The notes below the pieces were generated by a model. It was not told the DNA's origin. It saw only the letters and a program-made list of their open reading frames with translations, and ran no database searches. Source: CAUZWH01 sp965247665 (GTDB lineage: Bacteria > Pseudomonadota > Alphaproteobacteria > SHVV01). Taken from it: a DNA stretch of 64,000 bases. The translations under genes and the position numbers were made by a program. Location: positions 434,001-498,000 of the forward strand of contig CBDFHH010000002.1 of the NCBI GenBank assembly GCA_965247665.1. Direction: 5' to 3'. Positions 34,835 through 43,653 of the stretch are shown piece by piece; the stretch's first letter is position 1; each line of letters begins with the position of its first letter.

Positions 34835-35807
34835 AACCTCCTCCCCGCAAAAAACTCCGGCGCTGGTATAGCGGCGCGCCGGTGCCCGGGCAAGCGGTCG
34901 CCGTCGCCGTGCGGACAGGCCGGACGATGGTCGGCGGATGAGATCGATCGACCCGGCCCTGCGCCCGAAGATCCCCGCAAGGTGCGACCCGATCTACTTC
35001 CTACCGGTGCCTTCTTCCTACCGGTCCCTTTCAGGAGGTGCCAGGCCTTGTCGCCGATTTTTTGCGAAAAAACGGAATCATGTCTCTTCCTCTCTCTACC
35101 CCTGTTTTCGTCGCAAATTCCTGAAAGAGAACCACGCGTAACCGATAATTTGCGTTTTCTATGTGTTCTCGTCCTACCGATCTCTTAATCCTGTCGAATC
35201 GGTGGGTGTTGTCGAGCGTGACTCGCGCCAACGCCTAGGCCGCTACGTCGCCCGGCTGGCGGTCTCGAATGAACGCCGCTCGACCGATGACCGGGGACAC
35301 ATCGTGTAGCCGGTTCAAGCGCCTCTTCCATGATCCGGGATTCCCCACATGGAGCATTCCAGCGGCTTGAGCGTGGCTCGAAACTTCCCGCGGGGCAAGA
35401 TGCCACGTTCGTACAGCAGGTCCTCGACCTGCCGCAGCGACAGCGGGAACCGAACATACATCATGACAGCGAGGCGCACGATCGCGGGTGAACTGTCGAA
35501 AGCGCACGCAAGACCACATGATTCCTCCATAAACGAACCGATGACGCAGACGACACAGGCCCCGGACTCCGACTTACCCGCACGCTCATCGGAGCCGCCG
35601 ACCGCAGGCATCCATTCGCACAGTCTGCGGTGCCGCTCGATGTCGGGCCAGCTTCACCTTCGTGAGCGCGCCGCGAATGTCGGGCACCGATGCCGGCTAC
35701 GCTCCGGGTCGTTGGCATTAACCCAGGTCGACGTTGCCGCCGCGCGGCTTGATCCGCGTTGTGGCGTATGTTTGGCTCGGCGGTCCTCATCCCGCGGAGC
35801 CCCAGCG
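34835..35807. other. 970-base stretch with an IS fragment and no intact gene
   Basis: Apart from an IS6-type transposase fragment at 35399-35497 on the minus strand I find no frame with recognisable protein features. Composition is mixed, with an AT-richer patch near 35050-35190. It looks like decayed mobile DNA. Confidence 0.5.
35399..35497 (-). mobile_element. IS6-family transposase N-terminal fragment
   Basis: The frame encodes AIVRLAVMMYVRFPLSLRQV and EDLLYERGI, the conserved start of IS6/IS26-type transposases (usual form: EIIxxAVxxYxRFxLSxRxVEELLAERGI). Homology stops abruptly after this; the catalytic DDE domain is missing and no terminal repeats were found. It is a dead fragment. Confidence 0.7.
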
Positions 35808-36680
35808 ATGCACCCGTTACGATCGTTCCTGTTCGCCCCCGGCAATCACCCGCGCAAGGTCGAGAAGGTCTTTCAGGTCGGGGCCGACGTGGTCATCCTC
35901 GATCTCGAAGACGCCGTGGCCATTGCCGAGAAGGCGGCAACGCGCGCCAGCGTGGTCGAAGCGCTGCAAAAAGAACATCGCGGTCTCGGCTATGTACGGG
36001 TCAACGGTCTCGATACCGACTACGCCTGGGGCGATTTCCGAGCGGTGATCGGCCCCGGGCTCGACGGCATCGTCCTACCCAAGGTCGAGACCGTCGATCA
36101 GGTGCAAACCGCCGATTGGATCATGGCTCAGCTCGAGCGCGAGGCAGGTCTCGAAACCGGCAGCGTCGATCTGCTGCCGATTATCGAAACCGGCCTTGGC
36201 CTGCAGAACATCGAGGCGATCACCACGGCCCGCACCCGTGCCAAACGGGTGTCGTTCGGAGCCGGCGACTTCACCCGCGATATGAATCTGGTGTGGACCG
36301 GCGCCGAAGACGAGCTCGCCTATGCCCGCGGCCGCATCGTGCTCGCCTCGCGTTGCGCCGGCATCGAACCGCCGATCGATTCCGTGTTCATCGACCTCAA
36401 GGACCGCGACAATCTGGAGCGGTCGACCCGCCGCGCCCTCGAGTTCGGTTTTCAGGGCAAGCTCTGTATCCATCCCGACCAGGTCGACCTGGTCAACCGG
36501 GTGTTCACGCCCGACGCGGCCGAGATCGAGCGAGCCGAGAAGATCATCGCCGCGTTCACAGAGGCTGAAGCGTCGGGCTCGGCCTCGATTCAGGTCGACG
36601 GCTATTTCGTCGACTATCCCATCGTCGAGAAAGCGCAGCGCGTGCTCGACCTCACCGAACGCATTCGCGCGGCGCGGTAG
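35808..36680 (+). CDS. HpcH/HpaI aldolase family CitE-like lyase
   Basis: The 290-residue TIM-barrel protein has the CitE pattern: RSFLFAPGNHPRKVEKVF, the acidic VVILDLEDAV, the KVET metal/CoA motif in IVLPKVETVDQV and GKLCIHPDQVDLVN near the end. Relatives cleave or hydrolyse CoA esters such as citryl-, malyl- or citramalyl-CoA. No CitF or CitD subunit is near, so it is likely a stand-alone lyase or thioesterase. It is convergent with a CaiB-family CoA transferase, and the two may handle the same acyl group. Confidence 0.87.
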   Translation: MHPLRSFLFAPGNHPRKVEKVFQVGADVVILDLEDAVAIAEKAATRASVVEALQKEHRGLGYVRVNGLDTDYAWGDFRAVIGPGLDGIVLPKVETVDQVQTADWIMAQLEREAGLETGSVDLLPIIETGLGLQNIEAITTARTRAKRVSFGAGDFTRDMNLVWTGAEDELAYARGRIVLASRCAGIEPPIDSVFIDLKDRDNLERSTRRALEFGFQGKLCIHPDQVDLVNRVFTPDAAEIERAEKIIAAFTEAEASGSASIQVDGYFVDYPIVEKAQRVLDLTERIRAAR

Positions 36681-36690
36681 CAACCGCGCC
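36671..36690. terminator. 8-bp hairpin shared by convergent gene ends
   Basis: GGCGCGGT and ACCGCGCC pair around AGCA, spanning the CitE-like stop and abutting the end of the CoA-transferase gene. It could act on both strands; no T-run is present. Confidence 0.4.
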
Positions 36691-37904
36691 TAAACGACGC
36701 CCTTCGCTTTGAGCGCGGCGATCTCCGCGGCGTTCTTGCCGAGCAGCGTGCCGAGAATGTCGTCGGTGTCGGCGCTGATCTCGCGCCCGAGCCAGTTAAC
36801 CCCGCCGGGCGTGTCGGTCAGCCGCGGCACCACGTTGGGCACGGCCACCTCGCCGACGCGCGGATCGTCGACCCGAAGGATGTTCTCGCGCGCTTGGTAG
36901 TGCGGGTCTTCGAAGATTTCGTCGATCCCGCATACCATACCGCAGGGCACCTGCCCTTCATCGCACTCCTGTAACAACGCGTCGCGCGTGAAGGTCGAGG
37001 TCCAGTCACCAACCATCCGGTCGACTTCATCGCGGTTGGCGTGGCGCTTGGCGTAGGTGCCGAAGCGCCCCTCGCCGGCCAGTTCGGGCTTGCCCATCAG
37101 CTCGGCCAGCCGCGCGAAGATCTTGTCGTTGGTACAGGCGATCGCCACCCAGCGCCCGTCCTTGGTCGGATAGTGGCTGTGCGGGCAGGCGTTGACCGTG
37201 CCCGGACCCATACGTTGACGAATGTAGCCCTCGCGCTGGTACGCCGGCGCGAGCTCGTCGAGGATGCGAAAGATCGATTCGTACAATCCGATATCGATGA
37301 CCTGCCCCGCGCCGGTCCTATCGCGCACCTGCAGCGCCAGCAGCACGCCGGCAAAGCCGTACAGCCCGGACATATAGTCGGCGAGCGTCGCCGATCCCGG
37401 CGTCACCGGCGCGCGGTCGGGGAAGCCGGCCAAGAAGGAAATGCCGCCAAACGCGTTGGCGATGCGGCCGAAACCGGGTCGGTCGCGGTAGGGGCCGGTC
37501 TGACCGTAGGCCGACACGCGCATCATGATCAGGCGCGGGTTGAGTTCGTGTAGCACATCCCATCCGACACCCCAGCGCTCCAGAGTACCGGGCTGAAAGT
37601 TCTCGCAAACGACATCGGACCGCGCCGCCAGATCCTTGAAGATCGCCGCGCCGTCCGGCTTGCGCAGATCGAGGGTCAGCGACTTTTTATTGCGCCCCTC
37701 GCTGAGCCAAACCAGTGAATCGCCGCAGTCGGTTGGCGTGCCGAAGCGTCGGATCGGGTCCCCGATCCCCGGCAGCTCGACCTTGATCACCTCGGCCCCG
37801 AACTCGGCCAGCATGGTCGCGCAATAGGGCGCGGCGATGAAGGTCGCGCAGTCCAACACGAGAATTCCGTCGAGCGGCGGCGGCCCGTTGGCAGCTTTGG
37901 TCAC
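36690..37904 (-). CDS. CaiB/Frc family CoA transferase (family III)
   Basis: The 404-residue protein has the family III hallmarks: LDCATFIAAPYCATMLAEFGAEVIKVE at the N-terminus, NKKSLTLDLRKPDG, the catalytic Asp in GSATLADYMSGLYG near residue 170, and the C-terminal GMVCGIDEIFEDPHYQAREN. These enzymes move CoA between carboxylic acids. It starts at GTG 37904 with AGAGG. It is about 28 kb from the caiD operon, so it might supply the CaiB role missing there, but nothing in the sequence links it to carnitine. Confidence 0.9.
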   Translation of the reverse strand: MTKAANGPPPLDGILVLDCATFIAAPYCATMLAEFGAEVIKVELPGIGDPIRRFGTPTDCGDSLVWLSEGRNKKSLTLDLRKPDGAAIFKDLAARSDVVCENFQPGTLERWGVGWDVLHELNPRLIMMRVSAYGQTGPYRDRPGFGRIANAFGGISFLAGFPDRAPVTPGSATLADYMSGLYGFAGVLLALQVRDRTGAGQVIDIGLYESIFRILDELAPAYQREGYIRQRMGPGTVNACPHSHYPTKDGRWVAIACTNDKIFARLAELMGKPELAGEGRFGTYAKRHANRDEVDRMVGDWTSTFTRDALLQECDEGQVPCGMVCGIDEIFEDPHYQARENILRVDDPRVGEVAVPNVVPRLTDTPGGVNWLGREISADTDDILGTLLGKNAAEIAALKAKGVV

Positions 37905-38054
37905 GTTACCTCTTTAGCCATACACGCACAGGTCGCGGGAGATTAGCAAATGCGGCGCGCCTGGCCAGTCGAAACCGGGTCGGCATGCTTGCCAAGGCCC
38001 GGCAGCTGTACGATAAGGGGCAACCGGAAGCGTTGATCTCGGGAACTCGTAGCC

Positions 38055-39602
38055 ATGCTGATGACGGGTGAGGCCTATCGAGAGTCGCTGCGGGCGATGT
38101 CGCCGCGGGTGTTCGTCAATGGCGAAGCCGTGGCATCGGTCGCCGACGAACCGCTGCTGGCGCCGGGCGTCAACGCTATCAGCTTGACCTACGATTTCGC
38201 CCTGGAGACCCGCTACCAACCGCTGATGGTCGCGACCGAGGCCGACACCGGCCGCGAAGTCAACCGCTTCAACCACATCAACCGCTCAACCCGCGACCTG
38301 CTCAACAAGCTCGAGGCGGTGCGTTTGGTGTGCCAACACACCGGCTGCGCTCAGCGCTACCTCACCCAGGACGCCCTCAACGCCATCCACCAGGCGACCC
38401 ATCGCATCGACGCCGACAAGGGCACCAACTATCACCAGCGCCTGATCAACTACATGCACCAGGTGCAGGACGAGGATCTCGTGCTGGGCGTGGCCATGAC
38501 CGACGCCAAGGGCGACCGCTCAAAGCGTCCGCACGAGCAGGCCAACCCCGATACCTTCGTTCATATCAAGCAACGGCGGCCGGACGGCATCGTGTTGTCG
38601 GGCTGCAAGGCGATCATTACCGGCGCTCCCTACATGCACGGCCTGCTGGTGATGCCGTCGCGCAACATGACCGAAGCCGATAAAGACTTCGCCGTCTGCT
38701 GCGTGGTCCCGCTCGACGTCGACGGGCTGACCATCATCGCCCGGCCCGCCGGCCGGCCCGGCGAAAGCGCCGCCAAGTTCAGCGGCAAGTATGGCCAAGC
38801 GCTCGGCGTCGCCATGTTCGAGGACGTGTTCGTCCCCTGGGAGCATGTGTTCCTCGCCGGCGAATGGGAGCATTCGCAGTTTCTCACCCAGTCCTACGCC
38901 ACCCACCACCGCCACACTTGCGTCGGCGCGCGGGCCGGCTTCGGCGATCTCTTGATCGGCGCCGGCGTGTTGATGAGCGAGGCTAACGGCCTTGAGATCG
39001 AGAAAACGTCGCATCTGCGCGAGCGCATGGTCGAGCTCATCAAGATCGTCGAGGGGATCTACGCCACCGGCGTCGCAGCCTCGATCTACGGCACGGAAGA
39101 CCTTTCCGGCGCCTGGGAGCCCGAGCGCGTGTTCTCCAACGTCGGCAAGCTGATGTTGGCGACGCAGATCTACGATATGCACCGCATCGCCCACGAAGTC
39201 TCGGGCGGGCTCATCGTCGCGCTGCCGGGACCCGACGAGGATCACAACCCGGCCACCGCGGGCAGCCTTGCCGACGTCCTGCGCGGCCGCGACGATGTTC
39301 CCTACCGGCACCGCGCCGAGGTCGCCCGTTTCATCGAAGATCTTACCGCTTCCAGCACCGCCGGCTGGTTTTCGACCATCAGCTTACATGGCGGCGGTTC
39401 ACCCGCGGCGATGGGGCTGGAGATCTTCCGCAGCTACCCGGTGCAGGACAAGGTCGAGCTGGTCGAGAAGCTGCTCGACCGCGGCGTGCTTGCCGACGGG
39501 AGCGGTGCCGCCGCCGCCACCAAGCAGCCCGGCCGCTGCTGCCCGAGCGGCTGCGAGACCCCGGCCGAAGTTCCCACAGCGCCGCAACGTGTCCGCAGCT
39601 AG
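38055..39602 (+). CDS. HpaB-family flavoprotein (4-hydroxyphenylacetate 3-hydroxylase / 4-hydroxybutyryl-CoA dehydratase-like)
   Basis: The 515-residue protein has the HpaB fold: TGEAYRESLR at the start, GIVLSGCKAIITGAPYMHG flavin region, FEDVFVPWEHVFLAGEW and RYPVQDK-type C-terminal SYPVQDKVELVEKL. C93 and C98 and the segment HHRHTCVGARAGFGD recall the iron-sulfur dehydratase branch, but the Cys of the GGCK motif is Ala here, so a cluster is doubtful. The tail after residue 490 carries CCxxGC and looks unstructured. The TAG stop coincides with the TA target and first base of an IS630 element. Hydroxylase versus dehydratase remains open. Confidence 0.78.
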   Translation: MLMTGEAYRESLRAMSPRVFVNGEAVASVADEPLLAPGVNAISLTYDFALETRYQPLMVATEADTGREVNRFNHINRSTRDLLNKLEAVRLVCQHTGCAQRYLTQDALNAIHQATHRIDADKGTNYHQRLINYMHQVQDEDLVLGVAMTDAKGDRSKRPHEQANPDTFVHIKQRRPDGIVLSGCKAIITGAPYMHGLLVMPSRNMTEADKDFAVCCVVPLDVDGLTIIARPAGRPGESAAKFSGKYGQALGVAMFEDVFVPWEHVFLAGEWEHSQFLTQSYATHHRHTCVGARAGFGDLLIGAGVLMSEANGLEIEKTSHLRERMVELIKIVEGIYATGVAASIYGTEDLSGAWEPERVFSNVGKLMLATQIYDMHRIAHEVSGGLIVALPGPDEDHNPATAGSLADVLRGRDDVPYRHRAEVARFIEDLTASSTAGWFSTISLHGGGSPAAMGLEIFRSYPVQDKVELVEKLLDRGVLADGSGAAAATKQPGRCCPSGCETPAEVPTAPQRVRS

Positions 39603-40048
39603 AGCATTTTCTGATCACTTGCGGTCATATCCTGCGGCGGCGAAGTAGTTTTAGCGCTCGGCCGAGGTGAAGATGTCTGTGGTTTGGGCGATGGCCTCCC
39701 AGAGTTCTGTGACGGTACGGGCGGCCCGGCGCTTGAGGTAGGCCTTGAACTTGGAGAAGGCCATCTCGATCGGGTTGAAGTCGGGGCTGTGGAGCGGCAG
39801 GAAGCGCAGCTCGGCGCCGGCTTGATGAATGGCGTCGCGGACGCCGGCGCTGCAGACGGGGCGATCCCAAAGCGCTTTGCCGCTCCCCGTCGCGACATCC
39901 CACCATCCACCGCCACCACCACCCGGCGACGCAAATCATTCGAAAGAGGTTGCGTTATGCAGGCTGGCCTCCTTCACCAGCACGCATCTTGAATCACAGA
40001 CACAACCAATTGAAAATACAAAAGATTCTATCAGATCGGAAAATGCTC
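39602..40048 (-). mobile_element. Internally deleted IS630-family element with intact terminal repeats
   Basis: The ends GAGCATTTTCTGATC (39602-39616) and, inverted, GAGCATTTTCCGATC (40034-40048) match at 14 of 15 positions and are flanked by TA on both sides, the target duplication of IS630/Tc1 elements. Inside, on the minus strand, lie an N-terminal HTH piece (MSRRGAAKRFGIAPSA) and, in another frame, the C-terminal catalytic part (LPLHSPDFNPIEMAFSKFKA). A TAA interrupts the end. The middle is gone, so the 447-bp element can only move with transposase in trans. Confidence 0.87.
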
Positions 40049-40061
40049 TAGTACACCGACT

Positions 40062-40248
40062 CAAACGGAAGGCGCGGGCATTCGGTTTGGTTTGCGGGGC
40101 TGGTTTGGGCGGTTGGGCCCAGACGAAGGGGTTGGGTCGTCGTTGCGCTCATTGATGATCCGGGCGGGCGAGAACGATCACCGACGATCGCCGCCAAACG
40201 CGCACAATTCTCGGCGCCAACGATGACGTTGAGCTCTTGTGCCATCGC
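40062..40248 (-). mobile_element. Remnant of a second IS630-like transposase
   Basis: A minus-strand frame starts MAQELNVIVGAENCARLAAI with GDRSRP, like the first residues of one IS630 branch, then passes into a piece reading NERNDDP and, one frame over, PFVWAQ, like the IS630 C-terminus. The middle is missing. The match is short, so confidence is modest. The remaining bases to 40374 hold nothing I can name. Confidence 0.4.
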
Positions 40249-40374
40249 AGGCGGGTGACACGGAACTACGCCTCCGTGGGTCCCGTGTTTGCGTCGGCGC
40301 CCTCGTCTAGCGCCGCGATCGCGACCACCCGATCGCGACGGTCGTGACCGACCCTACGGGAGGAACGCGTCCCT

Positions 40375-41220
40375 CTACCGCGGCACCGCGCGGTCCGGCG
40401 GTGGCAGGATCGTCGTCCGCTTCATCAGTCGCTCGGTTTCGCTGTCGAACGGCTCGCGACGGTGCATCGTGCACGCATTGTCCCACAGCAGCGCATCGCC
40501 ATACTGCCATTCGTGCCGGTAGACGAACTCGTCGCGGGTGCTCCATTCGTAGAGCTCGTCAAGCAGGGCCGCGCTTTCTTGCTCCGGCATGCCGACGATG
40601 TGGGTGGTCATTCCCGGGCAGATATAGAGCGCCTTGCGGCCGGTGACCGGGTGGGTGCGCACCAAGGGATGGGTGACGTCCGGCGTCCGCGCAGTCTGCT
40701 CGTGATTGGTCGGGACGCTGTTGCCGGCGTTGAAGTAGGCGTAGGACTGATTCGCCTCGACACCGTCGATCCGGTCCTTGGTTTCTTGCGGCAGCGCCTG
40801 ATATGCAGCGGTCATGTTCGCGAACGAGGTCTGGCCGCCGCTCGACGGCAACTTGCTGGCGTAGAGGCATGAGCCGACCGCCGGGCGCGGCAGGTAGATC
40901 TGGTCGTAATGCCAGCCGACCTCATGGTCGGATAGGATACCGATGCGGCGCCCGTTTTCGATGATGTTCGAGACGTAGAGGATTTCCGGATTATCGGGCG
41001 AGAGATATTCGCGGCGCACATGTATTTCGAGCTCGCCGAAGCGACGGCTGAAGGCGACCAGATCTTTCTCGCCGAGCTCCTGGTCGCGCAGCACCAGGAT
41101 TTCGTTGTGGAACCACGCATCGCGCACTTCGTCAAACGCGGCCTCGTCGAGCCTGGTGATATCGATGCCGCGCGCCTCGGCGGCGAACGTCTTGCTGAGC
41201 GGATTTATGTCGAGCGTCAT
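40375..41220 (-). CDS. TauD/TfdA family 2-oxoglutarate dioxygenase (copy A)
   Basis: The 281-residue enzyme has the iron motif HYD in VGWHYDQIYLP, the distal His in NACTMHRRE and the 2-oxoglutarate Arg in that segment. The opening LDINPLSKTFAAEARGID matches the family start, so I use ATG 41220 although an in-frame ATG lies 22 codons upstream. TauD enzymes hydroxylate and often desaturate or cleave sulfonates, phenoxy acids or amino acid-like compounds. It is divergent from a RidA gene across about 110 bases. Copy B lies at 61526. Confidence 0.88.
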   Translation of the reverse strand: MTLDINPLSKTFAAEARGIDITRLDEAAFDEVRDAWFHNEILVLRDQELGEKDLVAFSRRFGELEIHVRREYLSPDNPEILYVSNIIENGRRIGILSDHEVGWHYDQIYLPRPAVGSCLYASKLPSSGGQTSFANMTAAYQALPQETKDRIDGVEANQSYAYFNAGNSVPTNHEQTARTPDVTHPLVRTHPVTGRKALYICPGMTTHIVGMPEQESAALLDELYEWSTRDEFVYRHEWQYGDALLWDNACTMHRREPFDSETERLMKRTTILPPPDRAVPR

Positions 41221-41331
41221 GGTCAAACGATCCGTTGCCCCGTCGAGAGTGGGAATATTCACCAGCGCGGCCCCCTCGGGCAACATCGTTTCGCTTCAAT
41301 CGACATCAAACCGCCAACTCCGGAGGGGACC

Positions 41332-41745
41332 ATGGGCGATCCTGTATTCCACATCTTCGACGATGCGCCGGCGCCGGTGGCGCCTTACAGCCACGCGGTC
41401 GAGGTCGACGGTTGGTTGTTGGTGACCGGACAACTGCCGATCGATCCGATCGACAATGACGCACCGTTGCCCGAGGGAATCGAGAATCAAACGCGGACCG
41501 TGTTCGGCAACCTCGAAATCGTGCTCGGCCGAGCCGGCTACGCACTCGACGACGTGGTCAGCGCCCGCGTCTTTCTCACCGACTTCTACCGCGACTACGC
41601 CGCGATGAACACGGTGTATGGGAGCTACTTCCCCGATGATCGCCGGCCCGCGCGCACCTGCGTCGGCGTCACCGGCTTGGCCCGTAAGGCGCTGGTCGAG
41701 ATCGACTTCGTTGCCCGCAAGCGATCGAACGAGAGCTCTGCGTGA
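41332..41745 (+). CDS. RidA family protein (copy A)
   Basis: The 137-residue protein is a YjgF/YER057c/UK114 fold: PVAPYSHAVEVDGWLLVTGQ at the start, GNLEIVLGRAGYALDDVVSARVF in the centre and a C-terminal PARTCVGVTGLARKALVEID with the Arg that holds substrate carboxylates in RidA. RidA proteins hydrolyse reactive imines or act as ring-opening deaminases in catabolic clusters. A strong CGGAGGGG site precedes ATG 41332. Its pairing with a TauD dioxygenase is repeated near 58-62 kb. Confidence 0.87.
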   Translation: MGDPVFHIFDDAPAPVAPYSHAVEVDGWLLVTGQLPIDPIDNDAPLPEGIENQTRTVFGNLEIVLGRAGYALDDVVSARVFLTDFYRDYAAMNTVYGSYFPDDRRPARTCVGVTGLARKALVEIDFVARKRSNESSA

Positions 41746-42049
41746 GAGCCGGCCGTCGTCCAGCGGCGGGAAACGCGATCCTCTGGCCATGTTTTCGGTG
41801 CGGCAATCCCGCGCGCGGTCGCGGCCCGACCGGCGGTGGCGGTAGGCTGATGGGGGTAGCTGTTACCGGCGGCTTTCGCGGCCCTCTTGCCAGGCGACGG
41901 CGAGCACATCGGTGCGCCACACCATGTCGCGCACCATTCGGTGCTAACCTGCTGATACAGCGTTTCTTTTTTACTCCTTACCCGGCCTGGGGACGCGGAA
42001 TCGGTCCGCGTTTCCGCCCCGGCTGCAACGGAACGCAGGAGGAAAACCA
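41746..42049. other. Intergenic stretch before the integrase fragment
   Basis: About 300 bases with no gene or tRNA that I can support. A hairpin (CGCGGA/TCCGCG around ATCGG) lies near 41995-42011 and a GCAGGAGG ribosome site just before 42050. Confidence 0.4.
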
Positions 42050-42469
42050 ATGGCAACCGTTCGTCTCGACGAACCCCGTGTCCACACGCTCAAGCCTCGC
42101 AAATCCACCTACGATGTTCACGACCGCGACCTGAAGGTTTTCGGCGTGAGGGTCTTGCCCACGGGCGCCAAGCGGTACTTCATCCATAGCCAGCGCCACG
42201 GCCGGCGGGTCTGGAAGATCGTCGGTGAGGCCGGCTCCATCGGCGCCGGCGAGGCCCGTGCTCGGGCCAAGAACTTGTTGGCCGCGATCCGGGAAGGACG
42301 GGACGGGGCCGCGGCCGCATCGCCGGACACCGCGTTCAAGACGGTCGGCGACGAGTGCGGAATCACCGAAGGTCGAATCGAAAGACACCGGACGCACATT
42401 GCCGGAGGCTCGGAAAGAGGTGGAACCGGCGCCGGCGCTACGCGAGAAAGTAGTCGGAATGGACCTTGA
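42050..42469 (+). pseudogene. Tyrosine-recombinase (integrase) N-terminal fragment 1
   Basis: The frame encodes an Arm DNA-binding domain (DUF4102-like): YDVHDRDLKVFGVRVLPTGA, KRYFIHSQRHGRRVWKIVGE and EARARAKNLLAAIREGRDG, followed by FKTVGDE where the core-binding domain should begin. After that the sequence loses homology and stops at 42469. The catalytic domain with the RHRY residues is absent. It marks the left edge of a decayed island. Confidence 0.75.
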
Positions 42470-42575
42470 TCGGTGACGGCCGAGGGTTGGCGCCCTGGGC
42501 GCCGAGGCGGTGGCCTGTCGGAAATCGTGACAGCGGTCAGTTGCGTTCTTGTACATCTTGACATAAAGACAATTG

Positions 42576-42589
42576 GACATCACGATGTC
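42576..42589 (+). promoter_or_regulatory. Possible VapB operator (GACAT-N4-ATGTC)
   Basis: A 5-bp inverted repeat GACAT/ATGTC with a 4-base centre lies right before and across the first possible start codon of the antitoxin gene. TTGCGT and TAAAGA with 17-bp spacing upstream could be its promoter. Antitoxins of this type repress their own operon, so this is a plausible but unproven site. Confidence 0.3.
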
Positions 42590-42593
42590 TTGT

Positions 42594-42854
42594 ATGCGAA
42601 CCACACTGACCATCGAACGGGATGTCGAGCAGCTCCTCCAGCGCGAAATGCGCCGTACAGACAGGAGCCTGAAAGCCGTTGTGAATGATGCGCTACGGCT
42701 CGGTCTCGGGATGCAGGGGAAACCGCCGCGGCCGCCTCGCTTCAAGGTGGAAGCCCACGCGTTCGGCTTCAAACCGGGCGTTGACATGGACAGGCTCAAC
42801 CAGCTCGCGGACGAGTTGGAGGCGGATGAATCCGCTCGACGGTTGGCTCTGTGA
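42594..42854 (+). CDS. vapB: VapB-type antitoxin
   Basis: The 86-residue protein starts MRTTLTIERDVEQLLQREM, the ribbon-helix-helix opening of a common VapB group, with AVVNDALRLGL as second helix. The C-terminal acidic part (DELEADESARRLAL) would wrap the toxin. Two in-frame ATGs lie 3 and 7 codons upstream; I choose 42594 because the family starts there, though no ribosome site supports any of them well. The stop overlaps the toxin start as GTGA. It is flanked by integrase fragments. Confidence 0.85.
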   Translation: MRTTLTIERDVEQLLQREMRRTDRSLKAVVNDALRLGLGMQGKPPRPPRFKVEAHAFGFKPGVDMDRLNQLADELEADESARRLAL

Positions 42855-43279
42855 TCGTTCCCGATGTCAACCTTTTGGTTCACGCTCACGATTCTCAATC
42901 CCGCCGGCACGGGGCGGCGAAAGAATGGTGGGAATCTTTGATGAACGGGACCGGCAGCGTCGGTATTCCCTGGGTCTCAATCTTGGGGTTCATCCGGATC
43001 GCAACAAACGCGAAGATACTCGACAATCCTCTCGATGTGGGTGGCGCTTGCGATCGCGTCAGGTCGTGGCTTGGGCAGCCACAGACGGTGATTATCCATC
43101 CCGGAGACCGTCACGCGGACATTCTGTTCAGCCTCCTCGAGGAAGCAGGCGCCGCCGGTAATCTGACGACGGACGCGCACCTCGCTGCTTTGGCCATTGA
43201 GCACCAAGCGGAGCTTCACTCGACCGACGCGGACATGGCGCGGTTTCCGGGACTGCGGTGGGCAAATCCTGTTGCATGA
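42851..43279 (+). CDS. vapC: VapC-type PIN-domain toxin
   Basis: The 142-residue PIN-domain protein has the acidic catalytic set: D5 in VPDVNLLVHAHD, the LTTDAHLAALAIEH segment and STDADMARFPGLRW near the end. VapC toxins are RNases that cleave tRNA or rRNA. The GTG start overlaps the antitoxin stop, ensuring coupled production. All key residues seem intact, so the module may be active though the DNA around it is decayed. Confidence 0.87.
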   Translation: MIVPDVNLLVHAHDSQSRRHGAAKEWWESLMNGTGSVGIPWVSILGFIRIATNAKILDNPLDVGGACDRVRSWLGQPQTVIIHPGDRHADILFSLLEEAGAAGNLTTDAHLAALAIEHQAELHSTDADMARFPGLRWANPVA

Positions 43280-43380
43280 TTTCTATCGCGACGCTGGATA
43301 TTCTGTCGCGAAAACAATTTGCGCTTCACACATCCAGAGCGCGGTTGTGATTCTGCCGGTAACACAATCTGAGGCGCAGA

Positions 43381-43635
43381 ATGCGAATCCAACTTGAATG
43401 CTTCTGGGAACTCGAAGAACAGATCGGAGGCGGCGGTTTTGGCCGCGTTATCGAGGCCGCATCCGACGGTAGGCCCGCCTGCGTGGCCAAATTCGTAGCG
43501 AAAAACCCAGGCGCGGAACGCGAGTTGCTGTTCGTCGACTTGGCGGACGCGTCCCACGTCGTGCCGATTATCGACAAAGGAGAGGCAGGTGAGCACTGGG
43601 TGTTGATCATGCCCCGGGCCGATTGCTCTGTCTGA
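43381..43635 (+). pseudogene. Truncated serine/threonine protein kinase, N-lobe only
   Basis: The 84-residue frame shows a kinase N-lobe: glycine loop IGGGGFGRVIEA, the VAKFVAKNPGAERELL segment with the ATP-binding Lys, and HVVPIIDKGEAGEHWVLIMPRA at the hinge. It ends at TGA 43633 before the catalytic loop. Fifteen or so bases later the sequence is integrase-like, so the kinase gene was cut by rearrangement. Confidence 0.7.
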
Positions 43636-43653
43636 CACCAGGGACGGCGGATC

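Noticed and set aside
39600..39602. Truncation of the HpaB gene by the IS630 element
   Set aside because: Removing the element with one TA restores TA followed by G, so the same TAG stop existed before insertion.
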